A stretch of DNA of 64,000 nucleotides from Methyloversatilis universalis EHg5 (GTDB lineage: Bacteria > Pseudomonadota > Gammaproteobacteria > Burkholderiales > Rhodocyclaceae), in the NCBI RefSeq assembly GCF_000378945.1, contig NZ_KB900539.1, positions 2,082,557-2,146,556 on the forward strand, read 5' to 3'. Below are positions 56,691-64,000 of the stretch, in pieces. The notes beneath the pieces were generated by a model. It did not search any database, was not told the origin of the DNA, and saw only the letters and a program-made list of their open reading frames with translations. The translations under genes and the position numbers were made by a program. Position 1 is the stretch's first letter. Every line of letters starts with the position of its first letter.

Positions 56691-57509
56691 ATGAGCGTCA
56701 CCATCAAGACAGCGGAAGAAATCGAAAGCATGCGCGTGGCGTGCCGACTGGCCTCGGAAGTGCTCGACTACATCGGGCCCCATGTCCAGCCGGGCGTGAC
56801 CACCGCGGAACTCGACCGCCTGTGCCATGACTACATGGTGAACGTGCAGCAGACCATCCCGGCGCCGCTGAACTACGCGCCGCCCGGCTACAGCCCCTAT
56901 CCGAAGTCGATCTGCACCTCGGTCAATCACGTGGTGTGCCACGGCGTGCCGGCGGAGCGGGCACTGAAGAAGGGCGACATCGTCAATCTGGACATCACGG
57001 TCATCAAGGACGGCTTCCACGGCGACACCAGCCGCATGTTCGTGGTCGGCGGCGAAACCACCAAACAGGCCGCCCGCCTGTGCAGCATCACCTATGAATG
57101 CCTGTGGCTGGGCATATCGAAGGTGAAGCCGGGCGCCCGACTGGGCGATATCGGCCACGCCATCCAGCGTCACGCCGAAACCAACGGCTTTTCAGTGGTG
57201 CGCGAATTCTGCGGGCACGGCATCGGCCGCAAGTTCCACGAGGAGCCGCAGGTGCTGCACTACGGCAAGCCGAACACCGGCATGGAACTGAAGGAAGGCA
57301 TGATCTTCACCATCGAGCCGATGATCAATGCCGGCCGCGCCGCGGTGTCCGAACTGCCGGACGGCTGGACCATCGTCACCCGTGACCGCAGCCTGTCCGC
57401 CCAGTGGGAGCACACGGTACTGGTCACCGCAGACGGCTTCGAAGTGCTGACGGTATCGGCCGGCAGCCCGCCGCCCGCCGATTTCGGCGACAGCGCACGG
57501 GCCGCCTGA
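56691..57509 (+). CDS. map: Type I methionine aminopeptidase
   Basis: A 272-residue enzyme removing N-terminal Met from nascent chains. It belongs to the pita-bread fold. Metal ligands appear in order: LDITVIKDGFHGDTSRMF (two Asp), CGHGIGRKFHEEPQVLHYG (His), MIFTIEPMI (Glu) and SAQWEHTVLVT (Glu). It is divergent from rpsB, a common arrangement, and glnD follows three bases later. Confidence 0.96.
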   Translation: MSVTIKTAEEIESMRVACRLASEVLDYIGPHVQPGVTTAELDRLCHDYMVNVQQTIPAPLNYAPPGYSPYPKSICTSVNHVVCHGVPAERALKKGDIVNLDITVIKDGFHGDTSRMFVVGGETTKQAARLCSITYECLWLGISKVKPGARLGDIGHAIQRHAETNGFSVVREFCGHGIGRKFHEEPQVLHYGKPNTGMELKEGMIFTIEPMINAGRAAVSELPDGWTIVTRDRSLSAQWEHTVLVTADGFEVLTVSAGSPPPADFGDSARAA

Positions 57510-57512
57510 GGC

Positions 57513-60095
57513 ATGAGCGCAGTGCCTGAACAGGACGCCCTGCGTACGCTGGTCACCACGCTGCGTGGCGAACTGGCGGCCACCCAGCAGGCACTGCGCA
57601 GCCGCTTCGAGCAGGACGGCAACAGCCTTCGCATCCTGACCGCCCGCGCCCGGGCGGTGGATCAGGCATTGCGCCAGCTGTGGAGCGCGGTCGGCATTCC
57701 ACGCTCGGCCGCGCTGGTCGCGGTCGGCGGCTACGGCCGCGGCGAGCTGTATCCCGCCTCGGACGTCGATGTGCTCTTCCTGCTGCCGGCGGACACCGCG
57801 CCCGAGGTCGAGACGCGCCTCGAACAGCTGGTCGGCCTGCTGTGGGACATCGGTCTGGACATCGGCCACAGCGTGCGCACGGTGGCGCAGTGCCTGGATG
57901 AATCGGCGCGCGACATCACGGTCGAAACCACGCTGCTCGAAGCCCGCCTGCTGGCCGGCTCGCGCCGGCTGTTCGGCGAACTGCGCGACACACTGGCCGA
58001 GCAGCGCGATCCGCAGGCCTTCTTCAAGGCCAAGCGGCTGGAACAGGATGAACGGCACCAGCGCTATCACGAAACACCGTACAGCCTGGAACCCAACTGC
58101 AAGGAAAGCCCGGGCGGTCTGCGCGACCTGCAGGTGATCCAGTGGATCGCCCGCGCCAGCGCGCTGGGCGCAAGCTGGCGCGAACTGGCTGAACGCGGGC
58201 TGATCACGGCGGAAGAAGCGCGTCAGCTGTCGCGGGTCGAACGCTTCATGCGCGACACCCGGGTGCGGCTGCACCTGATCGCGCGCCGGCGCGAAGACCG
58301 CATCATCTTCGACCATCAGGAAGCACTGGCCGCTGCCTTCGGCCTGGCGGCTACGCCCACCCGGCGCGCATCCGAAGTGCTGATGCAGCACTACTACCGC
58401 AGCGCCAAGACCATCACGCAGCTGAACACCATCCTGCTGCAGAACATTTCCGCTGCGCTGTTCCCGGTCGAGGACGGCGCGACCCATCCGATCAATGAAC
58501 GCTTCCAGTCCAGCCGCGAACTGCTGGATGTGGTGGACGAAGAGGTGTTCGAGCGCGAACCGAGCGCCCTGCTCGAGTGCTTCACGCTGCTGCAGCGGCA
58601 CAGCGAACTGAAAGGCATGACCGCGCGCACGCTGCGTGCGCTGTGGCGCGCACGCCGGCTGATCGACGCGAAATTCCGGCGCGACCCGAAGAACCGCGCG
58701 CTCTTCCTGTCGCTGTTCCAGCAGACCCGCGGACTGGTGCATGAAATCCGGCGGATGAACCAGTACGGCATCCTTGGCCGCTACCTGCCGGCTTTCGGAC
58801 GCATCGTCGGGCAGATGCAGCACGACCTGTTCCACGTCTACACGGTGGATCAGCACATCCTGCAGGTGATGCGCAATGTGCGCCGCTTCACCATGTCGGA
58901 GCACGCGCACGAGTACCCGCTGCTGTCGCGCCTGATCACCGGCTTCGAGCGGCGCTGGCTGCTCTATCTGTCGGCGCTGTTCCACGACATCGCCAAGGGC
59001 CGCGGCGGTGACCACTCGCAGCTTGGCATGCGCGATGCGAGGCTGTTCTGCCGACAGCACGGACTCAGCCGCGAAGACACCGATCTGGTGGTGTTCCTGG
59101 TCGAGCATCATCTGTCGATGTCGACCGTGGCGCAGAAACAGGATCTGTCGGATCCGGATGTGGTGCGCGATTTCGCGCGCCTGGTGAAGACCGAGCGCAG
59201 GCTGACCGCGCTCTACATCCTGACCCACGCCGACATCCGCGGCACCAGCCCCAAGGTGTGGAATGCCTGGCGCGGCAAGCTGCTGGAAGACCTCTACCTG
59301 TCGGCGCTGCGCCATCTGAAAGGAGAAGGCATCCACGCCACCGACTGTTCCGATCGCCAGCAGGAAGCCCGCCATCTGCTGCGCTACTTCGGGCTGCGCG
59401 AGGGCATAGAACAGGAATTCTGGACCCGGCTCGACACGGTGTATTTCATGCGCCACGAGCCGGACGAGATCGCATGGCATACCCGCATGCTGTATTTCCA
59501 GGCAGACGCGACCGTGCCGGTGGTGAAGGCGCGGCCCAATCAGGTCGGCGACGGGCTGCAGGTCATGGTGTATGCACCGGACCAGATCGATCTGTTCGTG
59601 CGTCTGTGCGGCTTTTTCGGCCGGCTGGGCTACAGCATCGCCGACGCAAAGATCCACACCACGAATGACGGCCATGCGCTCGACAGCTTCGTGCTGCTCG
59701 ACCCGAACCGCCACCTGAATTCGCGCGACATGATCGCGCTGATCGAAACCGGCCTGGTAGAACGGCTGCAGTCCGACCATCCGGCCGACCAGCCGGTGGC
59801 CGGCCGGCTGTCGCGCGAGGTGCGGCATTTCCCGATCACGCCGGAAATCGTGATCAAGCCGGACGAGCGGCGCCAGCACCACATCATGCATGTCACCGCG
59901 GCTGACCGACCCGGCCTGCTCTATTCGGTCGCGCGCGTGCTGGCGGCCCACCACATCCGGCTGCACACCGCCAAGATCACCACGCTCGGTGAACGGGCGG
60001 AAGACGTGTTCCTGATTTCCGGCGAAGAGCTGGGCAACAGCAGCACGCTGATCCGGCTGGAGCAGGAACTGCTCGGCGAACTGGCCGTATCCTGA
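57513..60095 (+). CDS. glnD: [Protein-PII] uridylyltransferase/uridylyl-removing enzyme
   Basis: An 860-residue nitrogen sensor that uridylylates PII at low glutamine and reverses it at high glutamine. The NTase motif [20 protein letters not shown] (G-G-...-D-x-D) is near residue 70. The HD domain includes [14 protein letters not shown] at about 490. Two C-terminal ACT domains include the segment around [19 protein letters not shown]. All catalytic sites are intact. It is translated just after map. Confidence 0.96.
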   Translation: MSAVPEQDALRTLVTTLRGELAATQQALRSRFEQDGNSLRILTARARAVDQALRQLWSAVGIPRSAALVAVGGYGRGELYPASDVDVLFLLPADTAPEVETRLEQLVGLLWDIGLDIGHSVRTVAQCLDESARDITVETTLLEARLLAGSRRLFGELRDTLAEQRDPQAFFKAKRLEQDERHQRYHETPYSLEPNCKESPGGLRDLQVIQWIARASALGASWRELAERGLITAEEARQLSRVERFMRDTRVRLHLIARRREDRIIFDHQEALAAAFGLAATPTRRASEVLMQHYYRSAKTITQLNTILLQNISAALFPVEDGATHPINERFQSSRELLDVVDEEVFEREPSALLECFTLLQRHSELKGMTARTLRALWRARRLIDAKFRRDPKNRALFLSLFQQTRGLVHEIRRMNQYGILGRYLPAFGRIVGQMQHDLFHVYTVDQHILQVMRNVRRFTMSEHAHEYPLLSRLITGFERRWLLYLSALFHDIAKGRGGDHSQLGMRDARLFCRQHGLSREDTDLVVFLVEHHLSMSTVAQKQDLSDPDVVRDFARLVKTERRLTALYILTHADIRGTSPKVWNAWRGKLLEDLYLSALRHLKGEGIHATDCSDRQQEARHLLRYFGLREGIEQEFWTRLDTVYFMRHEPDEIAWHTRMLYFQADATVPVVKARPNQVGDGLQVMVYAPDQIDLFVRLCGFFGRLGYSIADAKIHTTNDGHALDSFVLLDPNRHLNSRDMIALIETGLVERLQSDHPADQPVAGRLSREVRHFPITPEIVIKPDERRQHHIMHVTAADRPGLLYSVARVLAAHHIRLHTAKITTLGERAEDVFLISGEELGNSSTLIRLEQELLGELAVS

Positions 60096-60207
60096 GCGCC
60101 CTGCCGGCACCGGCCGGCGGCGGTTTCGACTATGCTCCGGGCCTGTGCGACGGGGTACGGACACCGCCGCCCTTGACCCCGCTTCTTCATCCGTCCAACC
60201 GACGAAC

Positions 60208-62838
60208 GTGACCCTGATCAGTACGCCTTCCAGCCGCTTCACCGCAACCGACCGCCTGCGTCCGATGGTCGTGGCGCTGGTGACCGCGCTGGCCGGATTC
60301 CTGCTGACTGCCTATGTGGCCGGCAACCAGGCCTCTGCAGTGCGCGAGCGCGAGCGCGCCGCGGTGGCCGCCGAGGCCGGACAGGTCCGCGCCCGTCTCG
60401 AAAGCGAAATCAACAGTGCCGCCCACCTGTCTTTGGGCCTGGTGAGCTTCATCGCAGCCAATCCGGATTTCGACCGGGCCGCCTTCACCCGCGTCGCCGA
60501 ACGCATGCTCACCTACGGACGCCACGTCCGTAACGTATCGGCGGCACCCGACAACATCATCCGTTACGTATATCCGCTGGCCGGCAATGAAGCCGTCCTG
60601 AACGTGCGCTATGCCGACATGCCGGCACAGCGCGCAAGCATCGAACGCATGATCGCCACCCGCCGCTTCGTGCTGGCCGGACCAGTCGATCTGGTGCAGG
60701 GCGGCATCGGCCTGATCAATCGCTTTCCGGTGTTCCTGCCGGCCACCGAAGGTCGCCCTGAACAGTACTGGGGACTGGTGTCCGTGGTGTTGCGCTTCGA
60801 TTCGCTGCTGGCCGCCAGCGGGCTGACCTCACGCAATGACGGCATCCGCTACGCGGTGCGTGGTCGTGACGGCCTGGGCGCCGAAGGCGCGGCCATTCAC
60901 GGCGACGAGCGCCTGTTCGAGCGTAATCCGGTGCTGCTCGAAGTGGTGTTGCCCGATCAGGCGCGCTGGCAGCTGGCGGCTGTGCCGGCGCGCGGCTGGC
61001 GCAGCGGCTTCCAGGATACGCAGGTGCTGGTGCTGACGCTGGCGGGTGCCGCGCTGTCACTGGCCATTGCCGCCCTGCTCTACCTGCGCCAGCAGCATGT
61101 GCAGCGCCTGCAGGCGCGCGACAGCCAGCTGTCGCTCGCGGCCAGCGTGATCGACAGCCTCAACGAAGCCATCATGGTGACCGATGATGCCGACCGCGTG
61201 GTGACGGTCAATCCGGCTTTCAGCGCACTGACCGGCGTGAGCGAGCGCGATGCGCTCGGCCGGGCGGCGGCGGCCGTAACCGGTTGCCCGTATGCCGAAG
61301 ACGCGCGCGGCGTCTTCCTCGGGCGGGTGGCCGAAGATGGCCTCTGGCGCGGCGAGGTGGAAGACCGCCGCCTGGATGGCGAGCGCTATCCCAAACTGCT
61401 GTCCATCTACCCGGTGCGCGATGTCGCCGGCGGCGTCAGCCACTACGTGCACTCGTTCTCGGATATCAGCGAACAGAAGGCCGCTGAACGCCAGATCCAT
61501 CATCTGGCCCATCACGACATGCTGACCGGCCTGCCCAACCGCTTCTCGCTGCAGCAGCGCATGGAACAGGCGATGTCGCATGCGCGGCGCCACGGCACGC
61601 TGTTGGCGGCGCTGATGATAGACATGGACCACTTCAAGGACATCAACGACACGCTGGGGCATCACATCGGCGACGCGCTGCTGATCGAGGTGGGCAAGCG
61701 GCTGCAGCGCTGCGTGCGCCAGAGCGACGTGGTGGCCCGGCTGGGCGGTGACGAATTCGTGGTGCTGGTGACCGACATGGTGACCACGCTCACTGCGGCG
61801 GCGGTGGCCGAGAAGATCGTGACCGCGCTGTCGGCCCCGTACGCCATCGACGCCTACCAGCTGCATTCCACGCCCAGCGTGGGCATCGGCGTGTTTCCGG
61901 CGGATGGCGAAACGGTGGACGACCTGCTGCGCAACGTCGACAGTGCGATGTACCACGCCAAGGCGACCGGACGGAACAACTACCAGTTCTTCGACCGCAG
62001 CATGTCAGCCAGCGCCAGTGAAAGGCTCGCGCTGCAGAGCAGCCTGCATCAGGCGATCGCGCACAAGCAGTTCGTGCTGCACTACCAGCCGCAGATCGAA
62101 ACCGGCAGCGGACGTCTGGTCGGGGTCGAGGTGCTGGTGCGCTGGCTGCACCCGGAGCGCGGTCTGGTGCCGCCAAACAAGTTCATCCCGATCGCCGAGG
62201 AAAGCGATCTCATCATCCGGCTCGGCGAGTGGATCCTGCAGGAGGCCTGCCACCAGCTGAGTCTGTGGCATTCGATGGGGCTGGATCTGCGGGTGGCGGT
62301 CAATCTGTCGGCACGCCAGCTGCGTTCGAAAAACCTGCTTCGGCAGGTGAAGGACGTGCTGCTGAAGTACGACCTGAAACCGGGCCAGCTCGAACTCGAG
62401 ATCACCGAAAGCGTCGCCATGGAGGACGCCGACAACACGCTGCGCATGCTGGCCCAGCTGCGCGAACTTGGCGTGGAACTGGCGATCGACGATTTCGGCA
62501 CCGGCTATTCGTCACTCAGCCACCTGAAGCTGATGCCGCTGCACCGGCTCAAGATCGACCGCTCATTCGTGAAGGACATCGAAACCGACCCGGACGACGC
62601 CGCGATCTGTGCCGCCACCATCAGTCTGGCGCACAACCTCGGACTCAGCGTGGTGGCGGAAGGTGTGGAAACCCAGGCGCAGTTTGCCTTCCTCGGCAAT
62701 CTGGGCTGCGAATGCGCACAGGGTTTCCTGTTCAGCAGGCCGCTGCCGGCCGCCGAACTCGAGGCCTGGATGCAGGCTCGCGGACAGCTCGCTCAGTCGT
62801 CGCTGTCGGCCATGCCCGGAAACAGCACGTCGGTGTAA
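60208..62838 (+). CDS. CHASE-PAS-GGDEF-EAL membrane c-di-GMP signalling protein
   Basis: An 876-residue protein. TM1 (about residues 20-38) and TM2 (about 285-305) flank an extracytoplasmic CHASE domain. A PAS domain follows (about 325-440). The GGDEF domain has [14 protein letters not shown] and [14 protein letters not shown], with an RxxD site (RQSD) five residues before. The EAL domain has the EVL variant ([15 protein letters not shown]), [26 protein letters not shown] and VVAEGVET, so both activities may be intact. A GTG at 60208 is used because a -10-like TATGCT lies at 60131; a GTG at 60145 is the alternative. Its 3' end overlaps def by 46 bases on the other strand. Confidence 0.92.
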   Translation: MTLISTPSSRFTATDRLRPMVVALVTALAGFLLTAYVAGNQASAVRERERAAVAAEAGQVRARLESEINSAAHLSLGLVSFIAANPDFDRAAFTRVAERMLTYGRHVRNVSAAPDNIIRYVYPLAGNEAVLNVRYADMPAQRASIERMIATRRFVLAGPVDLVQGGIGLINRFPVFLPATEGRPEQYWGLVSVVLRFDSLLAASGLTSRNDGIRYAVRGRDGLGAEGAAIHGDERLFERNPVLLEVVLPDQARWQLAAVPARGWRSGFQDTQVLVLTLAGAALSLAIAALLYLRQQHVQRLQARDSQLSLAASVIDSLNEAIMVTDDADRVVTVNPAFSALTGVSERDALGRAAAAVTGCPYAEDARGVFLGRVAEDGLWRGEVEDRRLDGERYPKLLSIYPVRDVAGGVSHYVHSFSDISEQKAAERQIHHLAHHDMLTGLPNRFSLQQRMEQAMSHARRHGTLLAALMIDMDHFKDINDTLGHHIGDALLIEVGKRLQRCVRQSDVVARLGGDEFVVLVTDMVTTLTAAAVAEKIVTALSAPYAIDAYQLHSTPSVGIGVFPADGETVDDLLRNVDSAMYHAKATGRNNYQFFDRSMSASASERLALQSSLHQAIAHKQFVLHYQPQIETGSGRLVGVEVLVRWLHPERGLVPPNKFIPIAEESDLIIRLGEWILQEACHQLSLWHSMGLDLRVAVNLSARQLRSKNLLRQVKDVLLKYDLKPGQLELEITESVAMEDADNTLRMLAQLRELGVELAIDDFGTGYSSLSHLKLMPLHRLKIDRSFVKDIETDPDDAAICAATISLAHNLGLSVVAEGVETQAQFAFLGNLGCECAQGFLFSRPLPAAELEAWMQARGQLAQSSLSAMPGNSTSV

Positions 62839-63323
62839 CCGAAGCGCGAAAAATCGCGAACCCGCATCGGATACAGCACGCCGTCCAGGTGATCGCATTC
62901 GTGCTGCACCACCCGGGCGTGAAACCCCTGGACGACACGGTCTATCGGTACGCCCTTGTGATCGAAGCCGCGGTAGTGCAGCCGCTGATGGCGGGGCACC
63001 ACGCCGCGCAGCCCCGGCACCGACAGGCAGCCTTCCCAGCCATCTTCCATCTCGTGGCCGATCGCTTCGAGCACCGGGTTGACCAGCACGGTGAAAGGTA
63101 TGGCCGGCGCATCCGGGTAGCGCGACGGCGGCAAACCGCCGAACACCACCACCCGCAGGTCGACGCCGATCTGCGGTGCAGCCAGGCCGGCGCCGTTGGC
63201 GGCTTCCATCGTTTCGATCAGATCGCTCACCAGCGCATCGAGCTCGACGGTATTGAAACGGTCCACCGGCCGCGACACGCGCAGCAGACGCGGATCGCCC
63301 ATGCGCAGAATGTCGCGTATCAC
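62793..63323 (-). CDS. def: Peptide deformylase
   Basis: A 176-residue iron deformylase. Motif 1 is [11 protein letters not shown], motif 2 EGCLSVPG (Cys ligand) and motif 3 QHECDHLDG (two His and Glu). GTG at 63323 overlaps the upstream phosphorylase stop by four bases (GTGA). Sequence beyond the third motif ([22 protein letters not shown]) is typical of a group of extra Def proteins (Def2-like), not the Def1 usually next to fmt. An in-frame ATG at 63302 is a second start candidate. Confidence 0.92.
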   Translation of the reverse strand: MIRDILRMGDPRLLRVSRPVDRFNTVELDALVSDLIETMEAANGAGLAAPQIGVDLRVVVFGGLPPSRYPDAPAIPFTVLVNPVLEAIGHEMEDGWEGCLSVPGLRGVVPRHQRLHYRGFDHKGVPIDRVVQGFHARVVQHECDHLDGVLYPMRVRDFSRFGYTDVLFPGMADSDD

Positions 63324-64000
63324 GGACACACCCCTTCTTCGCACAGCCGTTCAAGCAGGTGGCGCACCCGCATCATGGCTTCCTGCAGCATCGCTTCGAT
63401 CGCCGACATTTCGATGCCGTGCGCCGAATCGCCACGACCCGCCGCGTGGTTCACCACCACGTTGAGCGCCGCGTAAGCGAGGCCGGCCTCGCGCGCCAGC
63501 ACCGCCTCCGGCATGCCGGTCATGCCGACCACGTCGGCGCCATCGCGCTCCATCCGGTTGATTTCGGCAGCGGTTTCCAGCCGCGGGCCCTGGGTCGCCG
63601 CATAGACCGCGCCATCGACCACCGCCTCGCCGGCCAGCCGGGCAGCGTCGAGCAGCCGGCGACGCAGGTCGCCATCGTAGGGCTCGGTGAAATCGACATG
63701 CTTGACCTGACCATCGTGGCCGTCGAAGAAGGTCGAATGACGGCCCCAGGTGTAGTCGAGTATCTGGTCGGGCACCACCAGGCTGCCCGGCGCGAGATCG
63801 GCGCGTATGCCGCCGACCGACGCCACCGAAATCACCTTGCCTGCGCCGACGCTGCGCAGCGCGGAAATGTTCGCCCGGTAGTTCACCCGGTGCGGCGGAA
63901 TCGTGTGGCCGTAGCCATGCCGTGCGATGAACACCAGTTCCCGCCCACCGAGCCGGCCGAAGGTGAGCGGCCCGGAAGGTTCGCCATAAGGGGTGCGCAC
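63320..64000 (-). CDS. S-methyl-5'-thioinosine/thioadenosine phosphorylase, partial
   Basis: The visible 226 residues run to the right window edge, so the N-terminus is missing. Phosphorylase motifs include [62 protein letters not shown] and [18 protein letters not shown]. The GMTGMPEA sequence is like the MTIP of pseudomonads, which acts on methylthioinosine in place of MTA. It is part of polyamine by-product salvage. The stop overlaps the def start by four bases. Confidence 0.85.
   Translation of the reverse strand: MRTPYGEPSGPLTFGRLGGRELVFIARHGYGHTIPPHRVNYRANISALRSVGAGKVISVASVGGIRADLAPGSLVVPDQILDYTWGRHSTFFDGHDGQVKHVDFTEPYDGDLRRRLLDAARLAGEAVVDGAVYAATQGPRLETAAEINRMERDGADVVGMTGMPEAVLAREAGLAYAALNVVVNHAAGRGDSAHGIEMSAIEAMLQEAMMRVRHLLERLCEEGVCP

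Noticed and set aside
57192-60242. Long open frame of 1016 codons on the minus strand over map and glnD
   Set aside because: Antisense shadow of glnD, whose domains are unmistakable.
60208-62838. EVL in place of EAL as a sign of an inactive phosphodiesterase
   Set aside because: EVL is common in active enzymes, and the remaining catalytic residues (E in [14 protein letters not shown] in the IDRSF region, EGVET) are intact.

Overview
The window is about 68% GC and has the gene content of a betaproteobacterium. The evidence is the canonical envelope and translation supercluster (rpsB to rnhB), the map-glnD pair, MTIP/def, an ACR3-type ars operon, a bufferin operon and a Pha-type antiporter. 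I would guess a Rhodocyclales- or Methyloversatilis-like organism, but sequence alone does not fix the genus.

Layout. 1-672: end of an IS110-family transposase cut by the window edge, followed by a REP-like inverted pair. 827-6730 (minus): six-gene cation/proton antiporter operon phaAB-C-D-E-F-G with A and B fused. 6898-8124: stand-alone tyrosine recombinase. 8248-10222: bufferin operon bufA2-bufB-bufC. 10238-11209: FabK/nitronate monooxygenase-like enzyme. 11210-15760: a lower-GC island with a complete five-gene type III CBASS anti-phage operon. It reads cap6 (TRIP13 ATPase), a Cap8-like HORMA partner, cap7 (HORMA), a CD-NTase, and a DUF6602 protein sitting where NucC normally lies. A frameshifted integrase remnant borders it. 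15872-17752: YCII-like protein, PhnB/VOC protein, a small ORF and a ParDE module with a palindromic operator. 17805-18102: REP cluster. 18125-27602: ETF-QO, QmcA/NfeD pair, CNNM/CBS protein, HDAC-like deacetylase, membrane diguanylate cyclase and a NarX/LuxR-type two-component pair. 27635-32715: MarR-controlled FUSC/DUF1656/HlyD/OprM efflux operon. 32825-36428: rRNA/tRNA methyltransferase, CopD-like protein, ahpC-ahpF. 36504-42263: arsR-arsI-arsC-acr3, divergent from modABC plus two cupins. 42291-56412 (minus): housekeeping supercluster, transcribed rpsB-tsf-pyrH-frr-uppS-cdsA-dxr-rseP-bamA-skp-lpxD-fabZ-lpxA-lpxB-rnhB. 56691-62838 (plus): map, glnD and a CHASE-PAS-GGDEF-EAL protein. 62793-64000 (minus): def and a partial MTIP gene.

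The most interesting system is the CBASS operon. In the predicted scheme a CD-NTase makes a cyclic nucleotide when a HORMA protein (Cap7) adopts its closed form on a peptide. The TRIP13-like Cap6 resets the HORMA protein. The nucleotide then activates an effector. The effector slot holds a single-domain DUF6602 protein with an E...D...ExK arrangement, which predicts a PD-(D/E)XK nuclease not related to NucC by any motif I can see. The neighbouring 154-residue protein ends in an acidic V-x-E-F peptide that could be the closure motif.

Other points of note are an arsR (and perhaps marR) promoter placed so that the mRNA would be leaderless, an intercistronic hairpin between ahpC and ahpF, translationally coupled cupins at the end of the mod operon, and 46-bp convergent overlap of the c-di-GMP gene with def.
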